Assembly: GCA_029310945.1 (NCBI GenBank)
Contig: JARJFC010000023.1
Location: forward strand, 1-64,000
DNA: 64,000 bases
Reading direction: 5' to 3'
From: Leptospira sp. 96542
GTDB lineage: Bacteria; Spirochaetota; Leptospiria; Leptospirales; Leptospiraceae
The notes under the pieces were generated by a model that saw nothing but the letters and a program-made list of their open reading frames with translations, was not told the DNA's origin and did no database searches. The position numbers were made by a program, and so were the translations under genes. Positions 53,512 to 62,074 of the stretch are shown in pieces. Numbering within the stretch: position 1 is the first letter of the stretch; the number at the start of each line of letters is the position of its first letter.

Positions 53512-54213
53512 ATGAAAAAAACAATATCCACTCTCCTCGCACTACTTTTTGTGGCTGCGGTTTTTACAAACTGCGAAAAAGACAAAGAAGATAATACGCC
53601 ACTACTTGTATTATTATTAGCTGCTGACCAATTAGGTGGTAACTGTGCGACCATCACAAGACAAAGTACAACTTCCTACTCAGCCACGATCACTGTAGTT
53701 CCCAAAGGTGCTTGCAAAGTAAACCAAACTAAAGCGGAAGCGGTTACAAGTGCAGAAACTTCAAAGACAACTATTCTTGGTTTCTACACAAGGGCTGGTG
53801 CTAGCTGCGATGCAACTAAAACAACTGTGACGACACTTTTAGACAACGATATCAATACCACAAAGAACAAGACCGATGCTGCGTATGCGGAAGATGTGGC
53901 TAAACTAAGAGCGCTTTCAGTCGGAAGCCTCATTGTGGAAACCACTGCCAAATTGAAAAATGACGGAAGAACCGATGCACAAATCGCAGCAATGTCACTC
54001 GGAACAATTGACGACCTAGGGCTTTATAGTGCTGCTGAATATGCAAGAATACTTACCCAAACTGCTTGCCAAAATGCAGTCAAAGCATTGAACCAAGCTT
54101 CTGCTGATGCTATCTTTTCTAACCCACCTACGAAGTTAGTTACTTCTAGTTGTACATATGGATCTTCTGCAGCGGCAGGTACGAAATGTGCCACTTTGAA
54201 TCTTGAGTTCTAA
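53512..54213 (+). CDS. lipoprotein of unknown function
   Basis: A 233-residue exported protein. Signal peptide ISTLLALLFVAAVFTNC with a lipobox-like FTNC, then an acidic EKDKEDN linker. The mature part is Thr/Ala/Ser-rich with six Cys besides the lipidated one (e.g. GNCATIT, GACKVNQ, ASCDATK, TACQNAV, SSCTYG, TKCATL), probably three disulfides. It resembles genus-specific Leptospira lipoproteins, but no domain is recognised. A strong terminator follows. Confidence 0.78.
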   Translation: MKKTISTLLALLFVAAVFTNCEKDKEDNTPLLVLLLAADQLGGNCATITRQSTTSYSATITVVPKGACKVNQTKAEAVTSAETSKTTILGFYTRAGASCDATKTTVTTLLDNDINTTKNKTDAAYAEDVAKLRALSVGSLIVETTAKLKNDGRTDAQIAAMSLGTIDDLGLYSAAEYARILTQTACQNAVKALNQASADAIFSNPPTKLVTSSCTYGSSAAAGTKCATLNLEF

Positions 54214-54240
54214 GATTTTCTAAGAGCCAAAATTTGAATG

Positions 54241-54274
54241 AACTGGTCACAGTCCAATTGTGGCCAGTTTTTTT
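54241..54274 (+). terminator. rho-independent terminator
   Basis: An 11-bp stem with one wobble pair (AACTGGTCACA with TGTGGCCAGTT), 7-nt loop, followed by seven to eight T. It ends the 53512 gene's transcript and shows that the next gene's frame does not really begin at 54234. Confidence 0.88.
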
Positions 54275-54296
54275 CTTTGACCTTCACCTCTCATCT

Positions 54297-54938
54297 ATGA
54301 AAAAAACCGTTCTCATTATTTTCACGATTCTTTTTACCGCCTGTTCACCCTTAGAATTGAAAGAAGTCAAAAACGTAACACTAGTTCAATGGAAAGACCT
54401 TGGCATCGGTTTTTTATTGGCTACGAAAGAAGAAAGTGAAACATTTAATGACCTCGCTTGGATTTATGGAGATTTAAGAGACCATACCAAAACCTTTCCT
54501 TTGTTCAACGAGTGGAGAGATCCAAATACAAAAAAGCCTATCCGACGTTTGTGGTTTGGTCCAGAGACTCAAAAATTAGTGGAATGGTCTGACGAAAATC
54601 AAAATGGAATTTGGGAAACAAAAACTTACTTTAACCAAACTGCAAAAACAGGTGTACATTCAGGTCATATCGCCTTTGCCGACATTGATACAGATGAAGA
54701 TGGAACGATGGATTTCCGCATTTTTTTGGGAGCCCGCGTCGAAGATTTGATCCAAGAAAAAGGAACCATACGCGTTTGGGCGGAAGGCAAAGAGAGCATC
54801 GAAAAAATCGATCGTTTCATCCGAACAAAACAGATTTCTGACTTGGGCACAAGTCGTAAGGCACCTATTTCTGAATCGTGGGCACTCCACCCAGAAAAAG
54901 TTACCGATGTATTGTATAAGCCTGTCTACCAACCATAA
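54297..54938 (+). CDS. lipoprotein of unknown function
   Basis: I start at the ATG at 54297 because the upstream in-frame codons run through the terminator. The signal peptide is MKKTVLIIFTILFTAC with lipobox FTAC. The mature ~200 residues contain WSDENQNGIWETKTYF and DIDTDEDGTMDFRIF, Asp-rich stretches that look like calcium-binding or EF-hand-like loops. Function unknown. Confidence 0.78.
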   Translation: MKKTVLIIFTILFTACSPLELKEVKNVTLVQWKDLGIGFLLATKEESETFNDLAWIYGDLRDHTKTFPLFNEWRDPNTKKPIRRLWFGPETQKLVEWSDENQNGIWETKTYFNQTAKTGVHSGHIAFADIDTDEDGTMDFRIFLGARVEDLIQEKGTIRVWAEGKESIEKIDRFIRTKQISDLGTSRKAPISESWALHPEKVTDVLYKPVYQP

Positions 54939-54996
54939 CCAATAACTTCCACTAAACATTCGTTTGGCAAAAGTAGATGCTTTTTCGTTTTGGATG

Positions 54997-55110
54997 AACC
55001 TTCCCTCATTTATCCGTCAAAGACTTTAAATAAGGGTATACCGTTTCAGCCACAAGTTTATGCCCTTCTTCTGTAGGATGGATTCCATCTTTTTGGTTTA
55101 ACTTACGTTT
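54997..55110 (+). repeat. 114-bp direct repeat, copy 2
   Basis: The intact copy: it covers the 3' end and stop of the GDSL esterase gene (minus strand). See copy 1 at 53001-53114. Confidence 0.85.
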
Positions 55111-55671
55111 TGTGGCGACTTTTTCCAATAAAAAAGGAAGGAGTTTGACCTCTTCTTCTTTCGCTAAACTTGGATAAATTGTATTGAATTCGCCGGCGTA
55201 TTTTTTTCCCATATTGGGCGTTGCCATCATACCCACGAGAAGGATCTTCGTATCAGGATACCTTTCCTTTATTATTTTTAACATCGATCGTAAATTTTCT
55301 TTTGTGACTGAAGGTTTGATACCACGGAGCATATCATTGGCACCGAGTTCCAAAACAAAAATGTCTGGTTTTTCGGCAAGCACCCATTCCAACCGACCAA
55401 GACCTCCGCTTGTTGTATCGCCAGAAACCCCGGCATTTGTTATAGAATAAGAATAACCTTCCGCATTCAGACGTTTGGTGACAATATGGGGCCATGCATC
55501 TTCATAGTCTAAAAGACCGTAACCAGCAGTGAGAGAATCGCCAAAAAAAATGATTCGTTTCGAATCATTCACAGAAACTGCTTCCGCTTTTTTTGGGTCT
55601 TCATGATTGGGATTGGATTCGCTACAAAATTGGAGGAACAAAAGTATGATCAGAAAAAATAGGCGCATCAA
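55006..55671 (-). CDS. GDSL/SGNH esterase, TesA-like lipoprotein
   Basis: Lipobox-like LLFLQFC at the signal peptide end. SGNH blocks: FFGDSLTAGYGL (Ser), the Gly in NAGVSGDTTSGGL, LELGANDMLRG (Asn), and the DGIHPTEEGH Asp/His pair. Arylesterase/thioesterase-like hydrolase outside the inner membrane. A partial copy of its 3' end lies 2 kb away. Confidence 0.9.
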   Translation of the reverse strand: MMRLFFLIILLFLQFCSESNPNHEDPKKAEAVSVNDSKRIIFFGDSLTAGYGLLDYEDAWPHIVTKRLNAEGYSYSITNAGVSGDTTSGGLGRLEWVLAEKPDIFVLELGANDMLRGIKPSVTKENLRSMLKIIKERYPDTKILLVGMMATPNMGKKYAGEFNTIYPSLAKEEEVKLLPFLLEKVATKRKLNQKDGIHPTEEGHKLVAETVYPYLKSLTDK

Positions 55672-55758
55672 TTCTTAGATTGGATTTTCAGAAACAAAAA
55701 TCAAATAATTTATGACAAAAATCTTAAATTTTGAATTTTGTTTCCTTTCGGTTTCGTT

Positions 55759-57000
55759 TTAGTAGATCCCATCCGCATCATAAAAGAAAGAAACACCTGG
55801 CATAATATAAACTTCGGTGACAGTATGTTTGATGGAACTGGCCATTTCAGAAAACCCTATGTAAACACTCCTCGCAGAATAATCATTTCTGGGAACGGAA
55901 CCCACGGTATCTCCCAGATAACTATCGTAATTTCGTTTGATGTCTTGTCTGATGAGGCCTATGTCCAAACTAAATCTACAATATTGAAAGGAAGATTCTA
56001 AATTAAAAATTGTTCCTTTGTCGCGAACCTTTCCTGCATATGCAGGGATAACGCCAGTTAAATTTTGCGTTCCATCATCAAATACCTCTTGGATGATTTG
56101 GGAACCCAAAACAGAAAAATTTCCCTTCCTGTCAAGCATCTCTAACCTCGCACGAATCTCCCACCAGTCACGTAATTTGATTTTAGTATAAATTCCAGGA
56201 AGAATTCCTTTCATAGAATACTCTGCATTGGCATCTCCTCCGACAGACCATGTCACTTTATTCGGAATGCTTGCTTCTGGCCGACTGGTCGAATACGAAC
56301 CATATGAAATATTATTACGTTCCGTATAACGATGGAAATTGATGGAAGGACCAATCATAAAAATTTTTGCAAACGGATGTGTATAAGAAAAACGCAAATT
56401 TTGACTCACACCTTCAAAACGCAATAACCTGTTTCCTTCAAATGTACTTGCCCAATAAGTGTCTGTTCGAGGAGAAAAAAAATTATTCGAGGCGGGGAGG
56501 TTACGACTGTACACACCTAGATTTGTATCTTCAGACCATTGTATTTCCCATTTATTTTTATAACCATAACGAATATCATAATATTGTGTATTAATGTCCA
56601 AATCCTTTGCCGATTTGTATGGTAAGGCCAATGGAGCTCCAGGTTCTGCCAATTGTCGAAATACCGAATTTGTGAACCACGCAGGTTGGGTTTCATTTAG
56701 AATGGCGGGTGAAATTTTACCAATCCCCCAGCCACCTCGGAACATTAACCTATGTTCGTATACTTCATTAAATATTTCCATTGGCAGTTTATTGTCTGGT
56801 CTTTCTGCTAACGGAATAGAACCCGGCTTTTTATCGGCAGCCGTTTCCACAATCTCACCTTTGCTAGGTTGTTCGGCAGGATTCAAAGTTTCAGATTTTA
56901 TCGAGACATTGAAAATAAAAAACAATAATAAAAAAAGAACTGCGGATCTAAATTTGGATGAAGATAAATACTTAGTAAACAATGCGAACCGTCCCGACAT
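55759..57000 (-). CDS. outer-membrane protein of unknown function
   Basis: Signal peptide region FRSAVLFLLLFFIFNVSIKS, then a proline-rich segment and a beta-rich body of ~340 residues with alternating aromatic strands (e.g. YDIRYGYKNKWEIQW, NLRFSYTHPFAKIFMIGPS), ending YIMPGVSFFYDADGIY. It looks like a beta-barrel or barrel-associated protein, but I know no family. Its start overlaps the upstream OmpA-like gene's end by 29 bp. Confidence 0.75.
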   Translation of the reverse strand: MSGRFALFTKYLSSSKFRSAVLFLLLFFIFNVSIKSETLNPAEQPSKGEIVETAADKKPGSIPLAERPDNKLPMEIFNEVYEHRLMFRGGWGIGKISPAILNETQPAWFTNSVFRQLAEPGAPLALPYKSAKDLDINTQYYDIRYGYKNKWEIQWSEDTNLGVYSRNLPASNNFFSPRTDTYWASTFEGNRLLRFEGVSQNLRFSYTHPFAKIFMIGPSINFHRYTERNNISYGSYSTSRPEASIPNKVTWSVGGDANAEYSMKGILPGIYTKIKLRDWWEIRARLEMLDRKGNFSVLGSQIIQEVFDDGTQNLTGVIPAYAGKVRDKGTIFNLESSFQYCRFSLDIGLIRQDIKRNYDSYLGDTVGSVPRNDYSARSVYIGFSEMASSIKHTVTEVYIMPGVSFFYDADGIY

Positions 57001-57676
57001 AAATTTCTGTTCTACGGTTTTTCTTTTCTGCGAGCATGGTATCTATGATTTTATGAAGGTCAGCATAACCATCCACTTCCTTAAAACGTTCTTCTGCAAT
57101 ATTATGAACTTGTTTCAATTCTCTCTTCACTGCTTGGGAACGATCCTTACTCAATTTTAAATTCATTTGGAATGCACCAACACTATCGGTATGACCGCCA
57201 ACCCGACAATTGGTTTCAGGATAGGCATCCATTGCATCCCCTACTTTGGATATAAGTTCCTTTGCTTTTGATGTGAGAGTTGATTTGCCAGAAGGAAAAG
57301 CAACGTCGCCATCGATCACTATGAGAAGTTCGCGTAGGCGTTTATTTTCGTCTACTACGCGTTTGAGTTCCACACCCTTAGCTTGCAACCCTCCTGCTAC
57401 TTCTTCGAATGGAGTACCAGAATGTTCAAAGTCGTTACGCAAACCTTTGTATAATTTTTCCAAATAGTCTTCCGTTCCCAATTCATCTAGCGAACCGACA
57501 GGTAAACTACCCAAAGGATCATTTGCTTTTTCTTCTAACGTTTTGACACAACCGCAAAAACGTTGGAACGCTTTTGATTCGAAAAAATTTTGATTGAGAT
57601 TTGCACTGCAATTCACAGCAGTTATACAAACAATAGCAAAAATCAACAATCGTGAAACAATGTTCAATGGATTCAT
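56972..57676 (-). CDS. OmpA family peptidoglycan-binding lipoprotein
   Basis: I choose the ATG at 57676: it gives the lipoprotein signal LLIFAIVCITAVNC. A central helical segment is followed by an OmpA C-terminal domain (residues ~130-230): AFPSGKSTLTSKAKELI, RVGGHTDSVGAFQMNLKLS, RSQAVKREL and EKKNRRTEIYV. The Asp/Arg residues that bind diaminopimelate are present. It ties the outer membrane to peptidoglycan. Coupled to the barrel protein gene downstream. Confidence 0.86.
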   Translation of the reverse strand: MNPLNIVSRLLIFAIVCITAVNCSANLNQNFFESKAFQRFCGCVKTLEEKANDPLGSLPVGSLDELGTEDYLEKLYKGLRNDFEHSGTPFEEVAGGLQAKGVELKRVVDENKRLRELLIVIDGDVAFPSGKSTLTSKAKELISKVGDAMDAYPETNCRVGGHTDSVGAFQMNLKLSKDRSQAVKRELKQVHNIAEERFKEVDGYADLHKIIDTMLAEKKNRRTEIYVGTVRIVY

Positions 57677-57978
57677 AGAGGGGCCAGAGCCTGTTATTTT
57701 GAATGAAGTTCTAAAATCAATTTTTATTTGACCAAAATTCATTTTATCGTTTGAGAATGTTGGAATATTGTATCCAACACATTATTGCCACAAAATATTA
57801 GCGTTTCTACGAAATCCATTTAAACTTTTCACTACAATTTGCATATTCTTTGACCATTTAACTGATGTTTGTAGATTTCAGCATAAAATCATTTTTTCCT
57901 TTTTCTAAGAATTTGTTTGCGTGCGACCTAATACTTTAGAGATTTGGATAAGTTTCATCATCGATCGGAAATATATTT
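57677..57978. other. 302-bp divergent intergenic region
   Basis: Between the OmpA-like gene (minus) and the large lipoprotein gene (plus). AT-rich. I see no RNA gene, repeat or convincing promoter. Confidence 0.5.
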
Positions 57979-60792
57979 ATGACAAATCACTACCGTAATT
58001 TTTATACCAGTCTTCTATTTGCACTGATGTTATTATCTTCCAACAACTGTAGTGGCAATGTCAATACCAGCGATAGTTTTCTCTTTGGAATCAGCGAACA
58101 ATTTGAGCGCTTTTTTGGAGGGGAGGGAGAAGTTGCCTGTAGTAATTCTGAAATAACAATTACAACAAGAGAAATATTCTTAGCTGAGGACGGAAACGTG
58201 GATTCAAGTTACGATGCTTCAGAAGACAACGGATTGAAAGATGAAATCAAACCAGCAACGGGAACCATCGCATGGGGATACTCTTCTTTCGAAACTTGTA
58301 TTTATCCAAATCTTCCATTCAATACGGGAACGCTAGAATTTTCGGCGGAATCAAACAATACCTACTCATCGAGAATCAACACTGAACTCACATTTCCAAT
58401 TGCTGTAACTGGGGATCCCATACCAAACAAATTTACTTTTTCTTCTAATGGTGAATCAGCAAGGCAATGTCTTAAGTATACAGTTGCGACCAACGATGTA
58501 CTCAAAAATCCAATTGTTGATCGGATGACATTGAGTTTTGGAAAAATGATCCAAAAAGATACAAATAGAGATCCAGTTTCTGGAAATTATACGAATAAAA
58601 TTCCTTGTGGGATCACAGTATCTCTTGAGGATGATGAAGCACCAGGTATCCGGGTTTCGAACATCTCTCGGGTGATGGGAGAACCGGGTCCAAGTGCAAC
58701 TGATACAGATGGAACCTTCTATGTCAAATTAAGGGGTGGCCCTCCACTAGCAAACGTAACAATACCCATCAATGACACCTTTGATCCAGTGAATACAGGA
58801 AACAGAGAAGGAACATCGAATGCCACATCGTTGACTTTTACTACAACTGCAGATACAAATGCAGTTGGACATTGGAATAAGGAACAAGCAGTTATAATCA
58901 ATTCTCACGACGACCTTGAACTGGATGGAATGAAAACGTACGCAGTGGAACTTGGTGTCACTTCCAGTTCTGACCCGATCTTCCATGGCATCAAACCAAG
59001 GAATGTTATGGTTTATAACAAAGATCAATCCGTACCTGGTTTTAGTATCACAAGGTTCAGCGGTGGTGCACCCGTTGTCACCGCTGCGTCTGCACAAGCA
59101 ATCACAGGTTTTGCCACAGACGAAAATAACCAGTTTACCGACAAATATTCTAATTTCCAAATCAAACTTCGAACAAAACCCACAAACTCAGTAACATTGA
59201 ATTTTTCATCCAATTGTGGAACTAAATGTAGCATTACAACCCCTTCCCTTACATTTACTACGACAGATTGGAATGTAAACCAAACCTTCCGTGTAGAAGG
59301 TGCATCTGATGCTGCCAACAACGATAATGAAGATTATACGGTCTCTTTTACAATCACATCAAGTGACACTAGTTATACAAATCCAGCTACTGTCGCAAAA
59401 CCTACATTTACAGTTCGTTCATGTGATAACGATGGTACAGCTCTCATCCAACCTTGCAATTTTTCTGGATCACCAAGAGGAACTAGTGCAAACCGCTTGA
59501 GTGCAACCGAAGGTGAATCTTCACATATTTGGCTCATCACACAATCCGCACCAGCATCCACAGTAACAGTTGGACTTACAAGTACTGATACTTCAGAAGG
59601 CACTGTTCCAGCTAGCGTAAACATTGAATCCAATAATTACAATGTGATGGAATCGGCTTCTACCAACCGGATATTGTTATCCCATGCCAATGATATCGTT
59701 GTAGACGGACCACAAAATTGGACAGTTACCACTGCAAATTCCACAGGAGGCATTGTTCATAATCCGAGAGATCTTTTTGCGACAACCACAGATGATGAAA
59801 AGGCCTTTTATATAACGCACTCGGGTTCACCGAAAGAAGGCACTGCCGATGTTGCCACAGTTCATGTCTGCTTGGGAGGAAACAATCCGAACGAAGTAAT
59901 TAGTGTTACCATTGCTTGCGAAACCTATACTGCTGGGCAAGCAGCTCATGGCGAGTGCGACACGATCACACCCCCAACTCTGAACTTTCCAGTGAATAGT
60001 GAAGTGGATCCTGCCCATGCATCCAATGCTGGCTGCGCAAACTCACCTTTGAAACAAACTTTTACAGTAAGCGGTTCGGATGATCTTTATGCGGACGGTT
60101 CTCAAAATTTTAATATCAAACTCACGAAACAGGCAACCACAGAGCCCATTTTCCAAAATGCCCCAAACCCTGATGACCAAACCCTAACCAATCGGGACAA
60201 CGAACCAGACGGCAAACGTGTGTTCATTGCAACGGGAGGACCATACAATGGAGAAATGACAGCTGCAGGAGTATTGGGAGCTGACGATGTTTGTCATAAC
60301 AACCGCCCTTCTGGAATCACAGGTGGAACATTCAAAGCTCTCATTGTCAGTGACAGTGGTGGAGAAATAAACGACAGATTGGCGGGCGGCATCAATTGGG
60401 TTTTATCTGCTGGAAATTATTATTATCGTTGCACAGGATCTGCTTATAATGCGTGCAGTGATGAACATACGAGGCTCTTCATTGCCGACGCAGGCGCAAA
60501 GTTCAACCCTATGACTATGTCTCGGGATTTTTCATCCAACATCAGTGATGAATTTTGGACGGGAATGACGAACACTCTGGATCCTGCAACACAAGAAGTA
60601 TCAAATCCCACGGCAATTGCATGTGGAGTCACTTACCGGAACAATTGCCATGGCTTTACTTATGCAAATTGTCCCGATAGCCCATTTCCTGCTCTTTACG
60701 GTCAGTATTGGAAAAACAACGGATCAGGTAGCATCGTGAGCAGCGAATCGGTTTGTACAGCAACCAAAAAACTCATCTGTGTGGAACAATGA
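57979..60792 (+). CDS. large surface lipoprotein with Calx-beta-like repeats and C-terminal DUF1554 domain
   Basis: A 937-residue protein. Signal peptide SLLFALMLLSSNNC with lipidated Cys. Residues ~220-720 hold about four repeats of ~110-130 residues, each with a strand pattern like TSLTFTTTADTNAVGHWNKE, QAVIINSHDD.ELDG, related to the Calx-beta/DUF-type repeats of leptospiral lipoproteins. The last ~190 residues are DUF1554 (RVFIATGGPYNGEM, LFIADAGAKF, CHGFTYANC, KKLICVEQ), a C-type-lectin-like fold found mainly in Leptospira. Likely surface-exposed and adhesive; no ligand can be read off. Confidence 0.86.
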   Translation: MTNHYRNFYTSLLFALMLLSSNNCSGNVNTSDSFLFGISEQFERFFGGEGEVACSNSEITITTREIFLAEDGNVDSSYDASEDNGLKDEIKPATGTIAWGYSSFETCIYPNLPFNTGTLEFSAESNNTYSSRINTELTFPIAVTGDPIPNKFTFSSNGESARQCLKYTVATNDVLKNPIVDRMTLSFGKMIQKDTNRDPVSGNYTNKIPCGITVSLEDDEAPGIRVSNISRVMGEPGPSATDTDGTFYVKLRGGPPLANVTIPINDTFDPVNTGNREGTSNATSLTFTTTADTNAVGHWNKEQAVIINSHDDLELDGMKTYAVELGVTSSSDPIFHGIKPRNVMVYNKDQSVPGFSITRFSGGAPVVTAASAQAITGFATDENNQFTDKYSNFQIKLRTKPTNSVTLNFSSNCGTKCSITTPSLTFTTTDWNVNQTFRVEGASDAANNDNEDYTVSFTITSSDTSYTNPATVAKPTFTVRSCDNDGTALIQPCNFSGSPRGTSANRLSATEGESSHIWLITQSAPASTVTVGLTSTDTSEGTVPASVNIESNNYNVMESASTNRILLSHANDIVVDGPQNWTVTTANSTGGIVHNPRDLFATTTDDEKAFYITHSGSPKEGTADVATVHVCLGGNNPNEVISVTIACETYTAGQAAHGECDTITPPTLNFPVNSEVDPAHASNAGCANSPLKQTFTVSGSDDLYADGSQNFNIKLTKQATTEPIFQNAPNPDDQTLTNRDNEPDGKRVFIATGGPYNGEMTAAGVLGADDVCHNNRPSGITGGTFKALIVSDSGGEINDRLAGGINWVLSAGNYYYRCTGSAYNACSDEHTRLFIADAGAKFNPMTMSRDFSSNISDEFWTGMTNTLDPATQEVSNPTAIACGVTYRNNCHGFTYANCPDSPFPALYGQYWKNNGSGSIVSSESVCTATKKLICVEQ

Positions 60793-60805
60793 ACTAATAT
60801 GAATT

Positions 60806-61990
60806 TTACACTCGTATACCTTTTCGTTTTTCCTTCAAAACTTTTGCGGCCATCGTGAGGCCGCCATCAGCACCGTCTACAAAATGGACTTCGCTAGAAA
60901 CACCAACCTTTAAAATGCAAGTCATATGGGATCTGTCAGAAACAAAATAACCATAAAGAATTTTTCCTTCCAAAGTTAAGGTTTCTAAAAATTCAATTAA
61001 TGCCTGTCTGTGTTTTGCCGAACCATCGATCACCATTTTGAGGGTTCCATCAAATTTGCGAAAATCAGCAGACATGATTTGGTATTCCTTCAAACGGTTG
61101 AGTGAATAATGAAATGATTTGATGGGAATGTTAAACCGAATGGCAAGTCCCATGACATACCTTTCCATTTTAATCCGTAAATAGGCTAGAAAAAATTTGA
61201 GACCTGATTTTTTCCCAGATTTTACAATGGCCTCTTTTTCCAAATAACGGCCGTTATCCAAATCCAAGGTATCCAAATTCAACGGATGGTAATCCACTTC
61301 CTCGCCAAATTCTGTCCGTATAAAATTTAAAACACGTGTTATGATTTTACTAGTGGCTGAATACTCGTTTGCAATTGGTTGCACAATGAGGGATACAATT
61401 TCACCTCGATCGCTCGGGATGTCTTGCCAACGACAGGTGAATCCCGTATAATCAGCTGGCGTAATTTTTTCAGTTTCTCGAACTAGGAAAGATTCATCCT
61501 TTGATTCTTTGATCCATGATTCGGCCAAAGATAAACCACTGCCAAAAATCGAACATTGTACGTAATGGGGTGAAGCAAAAAATTTGCTAACAAAAATGTC
61601 TGCGCCTGCTTTGTAAAGTTCCTGTACAGGAACAATCCCTGCTTTCATTTCCAATCCAAACCCATTCCGAACAACAGATATCGTATCAGCTATGGCAGAA
61701 CGAATGGAAAATAAAAGATGAATTGGCAAAAGAAAGGTAACACCATCCCCACCAAACACAAAAGGAAAATTCATATGTCCATAGACATTTGCAACGGCAA
61801 TGGCCACGAGCCCACCCGCTGTGTTCACATCTTTATAACGCCCCTCTTCTATTGCCTTAGTTGAACCGACAATGTCAGTGATGAGAACAAACCAATCATC
61901 AGGAACTTTTTTAAAAGAATTTCCTTCAAATAAATTTCTAAAATTAGGACTTGGTTTTAGGTTTTGGTAAAAATCATCCACAATGAACAT
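60806..61990 (-). CDS. DUF3095/class III cyclase-like protein
   Basis: A 394-residue soluble protein. WFVLITDIVGSTKAIEEGRY and FVFGGDGVTFLLP carry the two metal aspartates of a class III nucleotidyl cyclase in the DUF3095 form, followed by a second half with ADYTGFTCRWQDIPSDRGEI and the C-terminal MTCILKVGVSSEVHFVDGAD. It probably makes or binds a cyclic nucleotide. Not coupled to neighbours: it converges on the DUF1554 gene. Confidence 0.83.
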   Translation of the reverse strand: MFIVDDFYQNLKPSPNFRNLFEGNSFKKVPDDWFVLITDIVGSTKAIEEGRYKDVNTAGGLVAIAVANVYGHMNFPFVFGGDGVTFLLPIHLLFSIRSAIADTISVVRNGFGLEMKAGIVPVQELYKAGADIFVSKFFASPHYVQCSIFGSGLSLAESWIKESKDESFLVRETEKITPADYTGFTCRWQDIPSDRGEIVSLIVQPIANEYSATSKIITRVLNFIRTEFGEEVDYHPLNLDTLDLDNGRYLEKEAIVKSGKKSGLKFFLAYLRIKMERYVMGLAIRFNIPIKSFHYSLNRLKEYQIMSADFRKFDGTLKMVIDGSAKHRQALIEFLETLTLEGKILYGYFVSDRSHMTCILKVGVSSEVHFVDGADGGLTMAAKVLKEKRKGIRV

Positions 61991-62074
61991 TTAGACTAAA
62001 AAATTTGGCATTAAACCCATTCAATTTTTCTTGGTTGTCGGTTGTGTGAGGTTTTCCCAACCTATAAAATAGAT

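Noticed and set aside
54234..54296. Longer N-terminus of the second lipoprotein
   Set aside because: These codons lie inside a strong terminator hairpin, and the signal peptide begins at 54297.
56594..57160. 188-residue plus-strand frame across the outer-membrane protein and OmpA-like genes
   Set aside because: Antisense to two conserved genes, poor codon use and no ribosome binding site.
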